Assembly (NCBI GenBank): GCA_013153765.1
Contig: JAADDT010000085.1
Coordinates: 1-6,661 of the forward strand
Source: Aquificota bacterium
Lineage (GTDB): Bacteria; Aquificota; Aquificia; Aquificales; Hydrogenothermaceae
Reading direction: 5' to 3'
Length of the DNA stretch: 6,661 nucleotides
Position 1 is the stretch's first letter. Every line of letters begins with the position of its first letter. The translations under genes and the position numbers were made by a program. This document shows, in pieces, positions 1-5,910 of this stretch. The notes below the pieces were generated by a model. That model was not told where the DNA came from. It did not search any database and saw only the letters and a list, made by a program, of their open reading frames with translations.

Positions 1-83
1 GCCCGAGCGGCCGAAGGGGCAGCACTGGAAATGCTGTGTGCGGTTTATCCGCACCGTGGGTTCAAATCCCACCCCATCCGCCA
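1..83 (+). tRNA. tRNA-Ser(GGA), 5' end cut off by the window
   Basis: Seen: a class II tRNA starting at about tRNA base 9, so only the 5' acceptor strand and base 8 are missing. The D arm pairs CCC (2-4) with GGG. The anticodon stem is CAGCA (20-24) with TGCTG (32-36), and the 7-nt loop carries GGA at 27-29. A long variable arm, TGCGG (39-43) with CCGCA (49-53), is typical of serine tRNAs. The T arm GTGGG-TTCAAAT-CCCAC is followed by acceptor strand CCCATCC, discriminator G80 and an encoded CCA at 81-83. It should read UCC and UCU codons. SRP RNA follows only 18 nt downstream, so the two may be processed from one transcript. Confidence 0.96.
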
Positions 84-101
84 TTGTGGAAGAAATAAAT
101 T

Positions 102-194
102 CCGGGTCCCGCCGGGTAGGGGCTGGTGAACCCCGCCAGGCCCGGAAGGGAGCAACGGTAAGCCAGTTTCCCTACGCCGGACGGGGGTGCCCGG
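102..194 (+). ncRNA. ffs: signal recognition particle RNA, short 4.5S type
   Basis: The RNA pairs with Ffh to target nascent membrane and secreted proteins to the membrane. Seen: one long hairpin whose ends pair CCGGG (102-106) with CCCGG (190-194), continuing through CCGGGTAGGG with CCCTACGCCGG and CTGG with CCAG. The tip carries the conserved Ffh-binding domain: a GGAA tetraloop at 144-147, and a symmetric loop formed by CAGG (137-140) opposite AGCA (151-154). Length is about 93 nt with no Alu domain, the usual small bacterial form. Ends are set by pairing, so the mature RNA may differ by a few bases. No clear terminator follows, and the next start codon lies 21 nt downstream. Confidence 0.94.
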
Positions 195-215
195 TTATAC
201 ATACCAGAGGTAAAA

Positions 216-899
216 ATGCCGGTTGTTTACGTGGTGGAAGACGACGAAGATATTAACGACCTTCTGGTTTACAACCTCCAAAAGGAAGGCTTCACAGTTT
301 TTCCCTTCTTAAGCAGTGTGGAGGCTTTAAAATCCCTTACACAAAACAAACCGGACATCATCCTTCTGGACATAATGCTTCCGGACATTGACGGTCTTGA
401 ATTCTGCAAAATGGTCAAATCAAATCCGGAGACGGAAAGAATTCCAATTATAATGATAACAGCCAAAAGCACGGAAGTGGACAAAATAGTCGGTCTGGAG
501 CTTGGGGCTGACGACTACATCACAAAGCCTTTTTCCATAAGGGAAGTGATAGCCAGAATAAGGGCTGTCTTAAGGAGGACTTCAAGGGACAGGACGCCGG
601 AAAAACCTATAAAGGTCGGCGGTCTTGAGATAAATCCTGACAGGTTTCAGATAAAGGTTGACGGCAGGAGCGTTGACCTTACCGCAAAGGAATTTAAGGT
701 CTTGATGCTTTTAATAAACAGCAACGGTAAGGTTTTGAGCAGGGATTACATTCTGGAAAACGCCTGGGACGGGAACTGGGAGGTTTACGACAGGACTGTT
801 GACGTCCACATTAAAAAAATAAGGGAAAAGTTAGGTGATTACGGCAGGTTTATAGAGACTGTAAGGGGAATAGGATACAGGTGGAGCGGGGAAGGTTAG
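216..899 (+). CDS. OmpR/PhoB-family two-component response regulator
   Basis: A cytoplasmic DNA-binding regulator of 227 aa, the usual family length. The receiver domain (about 1-120) has the acidic pocket E8-D9-D10, phospho-acceptor Asp52 in LLDIMLPD, switch Thr82 and conserved Lys104 in the KPF motif. The C-terminal part (about 130-225) is an OmpR-type winged helix, with the LTAKEFKVLMLL and DRTVDVHIKKIREKLG signatures and a final RGIGYRW. All phosphorelay residues are present, so it should respond to a histidine kinase. No kinase gene lies nearby, so its partner, signal and target genes are unknown. PhoB-like is the closest label, but the symbol is not assigned. The start is supported by AGAGG at 206-210, 5 nt before ATG. 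It follows the SRP RNA closely and may share its transcript. Confidence 0.93.
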   Translation: MPVVYVVEDDEDINDLLVYNLQKEGFTVFPFLSSVEALKSLTQNKPDIILLDIMLPDIDGLEFCKMVKSNPETERIPIIMITAKSTEVDKIVGLELGADDYITKPFSIREVIARIRAVLRRTSRDRTPEKPIKVGGLEINPDRFQIKVDGRSVDLTAKEFKVLMLLINSNGKVLSRDYILENAWDGNWEVYDRTVDVHIKKIREKLGDYGRFIETVRGIGYRWSGEG

Positions 900-919
900 G
901 TTATGACTGTTATCATACC
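899..919. repeat. short imperfect inverted repeat after the response regulator gene
   Basis: GG plus TATGA at 899-906 (bulged T at 901) pairs with TCATACC at 913-919 around the loop CTGTTA. It overlaps the response regulator stop and lies next to the predicted mrp promoter. It could be a weak transcript-end structure or a regulator site. There is no T-run, so intrinsic termination is doubtful, and chance is possible. Confidence 0.25.
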
Positions 920-948
920 TTACTGGCAGTATTAAAATATTCTATATA
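920..948 (+). promoter_or_regulatory. candidate sigma-70-type promoter for the mrp / iscS-like operon
   Basis: TTACTG (920-925) and TATATA (943-948) are separated by 17 bp in the AT-rich 79-bp gap before mrp. The predicted transcription start near 955 would leave a short leader containing the AGGAGG ribosome site at 968-973. This is a consensus match only. Confidence 0.4.
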
Positions 949-978
949 CAGGGATTGAATAAGGATTAGGAGGTCTAA

Positions 979-2049
979 ATGGCAGTTCAGGGAGTAATGG
1001 ACGCACTGAAAAACGCAAATCTGGAAGAGATAGGGGTAAGCTTTTCCCTAGCAGACCTGCTACGGGACTTGAAAATAGACGGAAACAGGGTTTACATAAA
1101 GCTGTTTTCTCCCAGTGAAAAGTACCACCAATACCTGAAGGAAAAGGCTGAAAAAGTGTTAAAGCCTCTTGGGGCTGAAGAGGTTCAGGTAGAGTTTACT
1201 TCAGAGCCTCCAAAACAACAGCAACCACCACAACCGCCTCCCACCGCACAGCAAAATCCGTTTGAAAACAGAAGGAGAATACCGGGCGTAAAAAAGGTTA
1301 TAGCGGTGGCAAGCGGAAAGGGGGGCGTCGGCAAGTCAACTGTGGCTGTAAATCTGGCGGCGGCTTTAAAGAAAAAAGGGTACACCGTCGGGTATCTTGA
1401 TGCGGACATGTACGGACCTTCCGGTCCCACGATGCTTGGGGCAAAGGACAAGCAAGTGATGGCAACGCCGGACAACAAGCTAATTCCACCTGAAGCACAC
1501 GGAATTAAAATAATATCAATCGGTCTTATGCTACCTTCGGAGGACACTCCTATCATATGGAGGGGTCCTGTGCTGTTCAAAGCACTTTCCCAGTTCCTTT
1601 TTGATATAAACTGGGGAGACGACATGGACTTTCTGATAATAGACCTTCCGCCGGGTACGGGGGACGTCCAGATTACGCTGGGACAGACGGCGGAGATAGA
1701 CGGGGCTGTTATAGTAACCACTCCGCAGGACGTTGCACTGATAGACGTTAAAAAGGGAATACAGATGTTCAACGAAGTCCAGATACCTGTTCTGGGAATA
1801 GTGGAAAACATGAGCTATTTCGTCTGTCCGGACAACGGTAAAAAATACGAAATATTCGGCAGGTCAAAGACCGAAGAGGTGGCAAAGGAGTACTCAACGG
1901 AGGTTCTGGGAAAAGTTCCCATAGAGCCGAAGGTGGCAGAGTTCTCCGATTTGGGAGTTCCGATAGTACTGGCAAAGGAAGACAGCCAGTCTGCACAGGC
2001 TTTTATGGAGATAGCTGACAGGCTGATAAAAAAATTAAGTGAGCAATAA
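979..2049 (+). CDS. mrp: Mrp/ApbC (Nbp35 family) iron-sulfur cluster carrier ATPase
   Basis: Family role: a cytoplasmic homodimeric P-loop ATPase that holds and transfers Fe-S clusters to target proteins. Seen in 356 aa: a divergent N-terminal domain (about 1-75, probably MIP18/DUF59-like), a Gln/Pro-rich linker (about 78-93), then the ATPase. The deviant Walker A is GKGGVGKS at 113-120 with signature Lys114, followed by DADMYGPS and the DLPPGTGD motif. The ENMSYF segment leads to Cys283, where many relatives have CxxC bridging a cluster between subunits. Here the sequence is CPDNG, so only one Cys is present. The start has AGGAGG at 968-973. The next gene begins 14 nt after the stop with its own AGGAGG, indicating an operon with the IscS-like gene. 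Confidence 0.92.
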   Translation: MAVQGVMDALKNANLEEIGVSFSLADLLRDLKIDGNRVYIKLFSPSEKYHQYLKEKAEKVLKPLGAEEVQVEFTSEPPKQQQPPQPPPTAQQNPFENRRRIPGVKKVIAVASGKGGVGKSTVAVNLAAALKKKGYTVGYLDADMYGPSGPTMLGAKDKQVMATPDNKLIPPEAHGIKIISIGLMLPSEDTPIIWRGPVLFKALSQFLFDINWGDDMDFLIIDLPPGTGDVQITLGQTAEIDGAVIVTTPQDVALIDVKKGIQMFNEVQIPVLGIVENMSYFVCPDNGKKYEIFGRSKTEEVAKEYSTEVLGKVPIEPKVAEFSDLGVPIVLAKEDSQSAQAFMEIADRLIKKLSEQ

Positions 2050-2063
2050 CAGGAGGAAGGATA

Positions 2064-3299
2064 ATGATAGAAACAAGGGGCATTGTATATGTGGATCACC
2101 TTGCCACCACGCCTGTTCCGGAGGAGATAGTTGAGGTAATGAAGCCTTACTTTACGGACAAGTTCGGCAATCCCACATCACTACACAGGCTTGGTGTGGA
2201 AGCTAAAAAAGCCATAAACAGGGCAAGGGAGCAGGTGGCAGAGCTTCTGAACATAGGCAGACCTGAAGATATAATATACACTTCCGGTGCTATAGAGGCT
2301 AACAACCTTGCCATAAAAGGGTTTGCAAAGGCACCGGGCATTACCAGAAGGGGAAAACACATAGTCGTTTCTGCCATAGAGCACCACTCGGTTTTACACT
2401 CCTGTAAAACGCTTGAGAAGGAAGGGTTTGAGATAACCTATCTGAAGCCGGATAAAGACGGGATAATATCTCCCGAGCAGGTGGCTGAAGCGGTAAGGGA
2501 GGATACGATACTGGTATCCATAGGCTTTGCAAACAGGGAGATAGGCACCGTTCAGGACATACCTGTCCTCGTTGCGGCGGCGAAGGAAAAAAATCCACGG
2601 GTGGTGTTCCATTCTGACATAGCACCGGCGGTGGGACACATGCCGGTAAGCGTGGACGAATGGGGACTTGACATGGCTTCCTTTACGGGACACTACTTTT
2701 ACGCACCTAAAGGCGTTGGCGGACTTTACGTGAAAAAGGGCGTAAGGCTAAAGCCTCTGATTGAGGGCGGTATTCAGGAAGGGGGCAGAAGGGCAGGAAC
2801 GGAGCCTGTCCCTCTAATAGTCGGTATGGGAGCGGCGGCAGAGCTTGCCGTCAAGGAGATGGACGACAGGGTAAACAGGCTTAAGGCTTTAAGGGACAGG
2901 CTAAAAAAAGGAATAGAGGAAAACATTTCACACATACAGTTTACGGGGCATCCGGAAAAAAGACTGCCTAACCACCTGTCCCTGATAGTTATGTATGTTG
3001 AAGGTGAGGCGATGTTGCTTATGCTTGACTACCACAAGATATACACCGCATCAGGTTCAGCCTGCGTGTCCCACGCCTTGAAACAGTCCCACGTCCTTGA
3101 AGCCATCGGCGTTGAAAAGGAAATGTCAAACGGTTCTATCGTTTTCTCACTTGGAAGGGAAAACACGGAAAAGGACATAGATTACATACTTGAAAAGTTC
3201 CCGGCTACAGTCCAGAGACTACGGGAAATATCACCGTTCGGACCTGAAAACTGGGAAGAGTTTACGAAAAAGGCTGACAAGTACAAAAACGTCCAGTAA
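2064..3299 (+). CDS. IscS/NifS-like aminotransferase-fold protein lacking the PLP Schiff-base lysine
   Basis: Family role: PLP-dependent cysteine desulfurases deliver persulfide sulfur to IscU. This 411-aa protein aligns along the length of IscS: ATTPV near the N-terminus, GNPTS, SGAIEANNLA, NREIGTVQD, GTEPVP, catalytic loop ASGSAC with Cys334, and SLGR near the end. By my alignment to E. coli IscS, His107 (His104) and Asp185 (Asp180) are kept. However, the PLP lysine Lys206 is Tyr211 (TGHYFYAPKG instead of SAHKIYGPKG). Gln183 is Pro188 and the phosphate-binding Thr76 is Ile77. Thr246 (Thr243) remains. Inference: it cannot form the normal internal aldimine and probably does not desulfurate cysteine in the usual way. 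It may bind sulfur on Cys334 or act as an IscU partner. AGGAGG at 2051-2056 sets the start. It is downstream of mrp in one operon. Confidence 0.9.
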   Translation: MIETRGIVYVDHLATTPVPEEIVEVMKPYFTDKFGNPTSLHRLGVEAKKAINRAREQVAELLNIGRPEDIIYTSGAIEANNLAIKGFAKAPGITRRGKHIVVSAIEHHSVLHSCKTLEKEGFEITYLKPDKDGIISPEQVAEAVREDTILVSIGFANREIGTVQDIPVLVAAAKEKNPRVVFHSDIAPAVGHMPVSVDEWGLDMASFTGHYFYAPKGVGGLYVKKGVRLKPLIEGGIQEGGRRAGTEPVPLIVGMGAAAELAVKEMDDRVNRLKALRDRLKKGIEENISHIQFTGHPEKRLPNHLSLIVMYVEGEAMLLMLDYHKIYTASGSACVSHALKQSHVLEAIGVEKEMSNGSIVFSLGRENTEKDIDYILEKFPATVQRLREISPFGPENWEEFTKKADKYKNVQ

Positions 3300-3320
3300 A
3301 GTCCCGTCCTGCGGGGCTTT
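3298..3320. terminator. bidirectional hairpin terminator between convergent genes
   Basis: AAAGTCCCG (3298-3306) pairs with CGGGGCTTT (3312-3320), giving a 9-bp stem with one G-T pair and a 5-nt loop. A/T bases close the base of the stem on both strands. It spans the last bases of the stop codons of both the IscS-like gene (TAA 3297-3299) and the clc gene (TAA, complement of 3319-3321), whose ends are only 19 bp apart. T-runs are short (3-4), so termination efficiency is uncertain. Confidence 0.7.
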
Positions 3321-5076
3321 ACACCTTTCCGGTAAGGACTTTGCCTATGTCGTAGTCCGATATAATACCTATCAGCAGTTTTTCTTTCTTGTTGTTCACC
3401 ACAGGGGCAACGCCTATGTTGTTCTCAATGAAAATACTCATGGTCTCAAACAGGGTAAGGTCCTGCGTTATGCAGACAGGGTCAGGGTTCATCAGGTCCT
3501 TCACCGTTATTTTGTCCAAATCCATATTACAGGCTTTTATAAGGTCGTTGCTTGAGATCATACCTATAAGGTGTCTTTCCTTGTCCACCACAGGCAGGGC
3601 TGATATGCGGTTTTCCTGCATAAACTTACTTGCGTAAAGCACGGTAGCATCAGGGTGTATGGTTATCACCTCCCTTTCCATAACGTCCTTTACTCTATAC
3701 CTGTTAAGGAGCATGTACTTGAACTCGTCCTGATGGACAGGTGAGTCCAGTTTTGTATCAACCTGACTTTTGAATATGCTTTTTTCTCCAGAAAGGAAAT
3801 GGGATATTGCTACGGATATGGTGGCAGGAACCAAAAGCTGGTATCCTCCCGTAATCTCCGCCACCAGAATGATAGTGGAAAGGGGGGCTTTAGCCGCCGC
3901 CGCAAAAGTGGCAACCATACCGACGACCGTAAATGCGGTAAGGTTAAGCGTTGAGCTTTCGGGAAAGTTAAGTAAGTCGTGTAAAAAAAAGTAAACGGAA
4001 GCACCTGTAAGACCTCCTATTACCAGAGAAGGTCCAAACACACCTCCAGAACCGCCTGAGCCGAGTGTGAGGGCAAATGCGGCAATAACCAGAAAAACGC
4101 TTATAACGATTTTCCACGGAGGAAAAAACTCAAGGTTGTTCATCATTATGAGCTGTAGCCAGCCGTATCCTGTCCCTATAGCAATAGGCACGGTCATTCC
4201 TATCATACCGACCAGAAAACCGCCTATAGCCGGCTTGAAAACAGGGTGTACCTCAAGCCTCTCAAAGGTTTCCCTTGCAGTATCAAGGGCAAATATCATA
4301 AGCCTTGCTATAAGGGAAGTGATTATGCCAAGCAGTATGTAGCCTACCGCATCGTATAAGGAAAAACCTGTAAAGGGGGGAAGGTGTATGAAAAACAGTG
4401 GTGAAAAGCCGAAAACGGAAGCAACTATAATAAAGGCAACGAAGGAGGCTATGAAGGCAGGTATGAGGGTTTCCGTTTCAAAATCCTTCTTATAAAAAAC
4501 CTCCGAGCTTATGATAGCACCGGCAAAGGGGGCTTTAAAAACTCCTCCTATACCTGCACCAAGACCTACTGCAAGGGCTATGTTCCTTTCCTTTTCTGAC
4601 AGGTTAAAAAGCTTTCCCACAAAAGAGCCTATGCTTGCACCTATAAGGGCTATTGGACCTTCCTTTCCAGACACCTGACCGCTTCCTATGGTTATGGCAG
4701 AGGTGATCAGCTTCCAGAATGCGGTTTTCAATCCCAGTTCCTTCCTTTCGTGGAAGGCTTTTATAGCCGCATCTGTCCCAACGCCTGCCGATTCGGGGGA
4801 AAAGAAGTGAACCATAATGCCGACAAGCAGACCGCCTAAAGCGGTGGAAATAGGTATCAGGTAAGGGTGTTCCATAACGAACTGGTAGTAAAGGCTACCT
4901 CCCTCACCTATAGGTCTGGGAGGGTGGTATCCTGCAAAGTCAACGAGGAATATTTCCGTAAAAAAGTGTATAGCCTTCAGGAAAAAAACACCGAAGATGC
5001 CGGCAAAAATCCCTATAACGATAGGGACAAACGGGTTAAGATAATTAAACCTGTAGTTCAGTATGTTTTTGAACAA
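3319..5076 (-). CDS. ClC-family chloride channel/transporter with C-terminal CBS pair
   Basis: An integral membrane anion transporter of 585 aa. The membrane part (about 14-430) has hydrophobic helices with ClC motifs: GKEGP with gating Glu139, GVFGPS (345-350), and Tyr412 in GGYQLLVP, matching the anion-coordinating Tyr of EcClC. By alignment, the GSGIP selectivity motif is GVGTD at 98-102. The internal proton glutamate (EcClC Glu203) is Val193 after Glu192. Two CBS domains follow (about 462-520 and 525-582), likely nucleotide-sensing regulators. The start is TTG at 5076-5074: an in-frame TAA lies immediately upstream, the first hydrophobic helix begins soon after, and GGAG lies 11 nt upstream. 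Convergent with the IscS-like gene; 67 bp downstream of the small winged-helix gene on the same strand. Channel versus H+ antiporter cannot be settled from sequence. Confidence 0.93.
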   Translation of the reverse strand: MFKNILNYRFNYLNPFVPIVIGIFAGIFGVFFLKAIHFFTEIFLVDFAGYHPPRPIGEGGSLYYQFVMEHPYLIPISTALGGLLVGIMVHFFSPESAGVGTDAAIKAFHERKELGLKTAFWKLITSAITIGSGQVSGKEGPIALIGASIGSFVGKLFNLSEKERNIALAVGLGAGIGGVFKAPFAGAIISSEVFYKKDFETETLIPAFIASFVAFIIVASVFGFSPLFFIHLPPFTGFSLYDAVGYILLGIITSLIARLMIFALDTARETFERLEVHPVFKPAIGGFLVGMIGMTVPIAIGTGYGWLQLIMMNNLEFFPPWKIVISVFLVIAAFALTLGSGGSGGVFGPSLVIGGLTGASVYFFLHDLLNFPESSTLNLTAFTVVGMVATFAAAAKAPLSTIILVAEITGGYQLLVPATISVAISHFLSGEKSIFKSQVDTKLDSPVHQDEFKYMLLNRYRVKDVMEREVITIHPDATVLYASKFMQENRISALPVVDKERHLIGMISSNDLIKACNMDLDKITVKDLMNPDPVCITQDLTLFETMSIFIENNIGVAPVVNNKKEKLLIGIISDYDIGKVLTGKV

Positions 5077-5087
5077 TTATTTACCAT

Positions 5088-5091
5088 CTCC
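5088..5091 (-). promoter_or_regulatory. ribosome binding site supporting the TTG start of clc
   Basis: GGAG on the minus strand lies 11 nt before the TTG start. An ATG between them (5087-5085) is in another frame and reaches a stop after nine codons, so TTG is the better start. Confidence 0.5.
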
Positions 5092-5101
5092 GGTAGTGGC
5101 G

Positions 5102-5129
5102 TATATATTTTATTCTAAATGATAACTAA
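5102..5129 (-). promoter_or_regulatory. candidate promoter for clc
   Basis: On the minus strand, TTAGTT (5129-5124) and TATATA (5107-5102) are 16 bp apart in the AT-rich gap between the winged-helix gene and clc. The -35 match is weak. If real, clc can be transcribed independently; otherwise it is read through from the winged-helix gene. Confidence 0.25.
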
Positions 5130-5143
5130 TAAAATTACACGCC

Positions 5144-5323
5144 TTATTTCGCCGGAGAGTAGTAGCACCTTTTTGGGGACTGGATTTTACCTTCCTTTTT
5201 AAGCTTTTTTATTGCCTTTTCCACTTCCTTTTTGTCAAGACCTGTTATCTGGGCTATCTCTCCCGTTTTAAGGGGTTTTCCCGCCTCCTCTAACGCTTTA
5301 AGGATTTTTTCCTCCACTGACAT
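5144..5323 (-). CDS. small winged-helix DNA-binding protein, 59 aa
   Basis: A short gene with a strong ribosome site, AGGAGG (minus strand, 5336-5331), 7 nt before its ATG at 5323. The protein begins MSVEEKILKALEEAGKPLKT. It then has the helix-turn-helix GEIAQITGLDKKEVEKAIKK (residues 21-40), a strand-forming EGKI, and a basic, aromatic end SPKRCYYSPAK. The order helix, helix, recognition helix, wing fits a minimal MarR/ArsR-like winged helix with no ligand or dimerisation domain. I recall small proteins of this type with a conserved SPKRCYY tail in other anaerobes and thermophiles, but do not know an established function. It sits between divergent iscU and co-oriented clc, so it may regulate either. 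The tail Cys54 could sense redox or metal; this is speculative. Confidence 0.82.
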   Translation of the reverse strand: MSVEEKILKALEEAGKPLKTGEIAQITGLDKKEVEKAIKKLKKEGKIQSPKRCYYSPAK

Positions 5324-5345
5324 CAGACCACCTCCTTTTAAAACC

Positions 5346-5378
5346 TTGTATAATTTACATTTCGTAGCAATTTGTATA
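5346..5378 (+). repeat. pair of TTGTATA direct repeats in the divergent intergenic region
   Basis: TTGTATA occurs at 5346-5352 (followed by ATTTAC) and at 5372-5378 (followed by TGATTTAAC), 26 bp apart start to start, between the winged-helix gene and iscU. The first copy overlaps a possible minus-strand -10 (TATACA, 5352-5347). The pair could be operator sites for a dimeric regulator, but AT-rich DNA makes chance repeats likely. Confidence 0.3.
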
Positions 5379-5390
5379 TGATTTAACTCA

Positions 5391-5417
5391 TTGAGGGGAT
5401 ATATTATTATTTATAAT
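5391..5417 (+). promoter_or_regulatory. candidate promoter for iscU and the PP-loop gene
   Basis: A perfect TATAAT at 5412-5417 has TTGAGG at 5391-5396 as the best -35, with a short 15-bp spacer. The start site would be near 5424, giving a leader of about 28 nt that includes AGGAGG at 5440-5445. The -10 is convincing; the -35 is less certain. Confidence 0.45.
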
Positions 5418-5451
5418 TTGATGAATAAGGACAAAACTCAGGAGGTTTGCA

Positions 5452-5910
5452 ATGTTTGAATATACGGAAAAGGTGATGGACCACTTTATGAATCCGAGAA
5501 ATCTGGGGGAAATACCTAATCCTGACGGATACGGACAGTGCGGTAATCCTTCCTGCGGAGACGCAATGCTTTTTACCATAAAAGTAAACAAGGATACTGA
5601 TGTTATAGAGGACGTTAAGTTCAAAACCTTCGGCTGTGGCTCTGCCATAGCGGTTTCTTCCGTCCTTACGGAGATGGTAAAGGGAAAGCCGATAGACTAC
5701 GCACTTAACCTTACTTACAAGGAGATTTTTGAGGAGTTAGGCGGTCTGCCTTCCCAGAAGATACACTGTACTAACCTCGGTCTGGAAACTCTCCACGTTG
5801 CAATAAAAGACTACCTGATGAAACAGGGAAGGGTTGAGGAAGCAAGTAAGATACCTGACTGTATAGAGGAGGAAGAAGAGGAAGGTATTGATTTAGAACA
5901 CATAGGGTAA
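5452..5910 (+). CDS. iscU: IscU / NifU N-terminal type Fe-S cluster scaffold
   Basis: Family role: assembles Fe-S clusters with an IscS partner and passes them on, in the cytoplasm. Seen in 152 aa: cluster ligands Cys35, Cys62 and Cys106, with Asp37 in CGDAM and His105 in KIHC, all conserved in IscU. The start MFEYTEKVMDHFMNPRN is typical. The HscA chaperone motif LPPVK is LPSQK here (99-103). After the core comes a C-terminal extension (about 125-152) with an acidic EEEEEE run, also present in the Aquifex protein as I recall it. AGGAGG at 5440-5445 precedes the ATG. The TAA stop overlaps the next ATG by one base, so translation is probably coupled. It is transcribed divergently from the winged-helix gene. 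Confidence 0.96.
   Translation: MFEYTEKVMDHFMNPRNLGEIPNPDGYGQCGNPSCGDAMLFTIKVNKDTDVIEDVKFKTFGCGSAIAVSSVLTEMVKGKPIDYALNLTYKEIFEELGGLPSQKIHCTNLGLETLHVAIKDYLMKQGRVEEASKIPDCIEEEEEEGIDLEHIG

Noticed and set aside
38..256. 72-codon open frame on the plus strand
   Set aside because: It runs across the tRNA 3' half and the SRP RNA and into the response regulator in another frame; it has no credible ribosome site or protein-like composition.
899..919. Intrinsic terminator after the response regulator
   Set aside because: The stem is short, AT-rich and bulged, and no T-run follows, so it is kept only as a low-confidence inverted repeat.
1185..1811. 208-codon open frame antisense to mrp
   Set aside because: It is the complement of a well-supported Mrp ATPase reading frame, with low-complexity Cys/Gly/Pro stretches opposite the Gln/Pro linker. 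Codon bias of the real gene explains the lack of stops.
2694..2696. Sequencing error as the cause of the missing lysine
   Set aside because: Lys AAA/AAG to TAC needs at least two base changes, the frame is intact, and two other cofactor contacts are changed as well.
2694..2711. Lys216 as a replacement Schiff-base lysine in the IscS-like protein
   Set aside because: Lys216 lies in the APKG segment and aligns with the separate lysine of GPKG that normal IscS proteins also have. It does not occupy the cofactor position.
5144..5323. Z-DNA-binding (Z-alpha) domain in the small winged-helix protein
   Set aside because: The general pattern and a KKE segment look similar, but the key Asn and Tyr of the Z-alpha recognition helix are replaced by Glu and Lys, and the PxW wing is absent.
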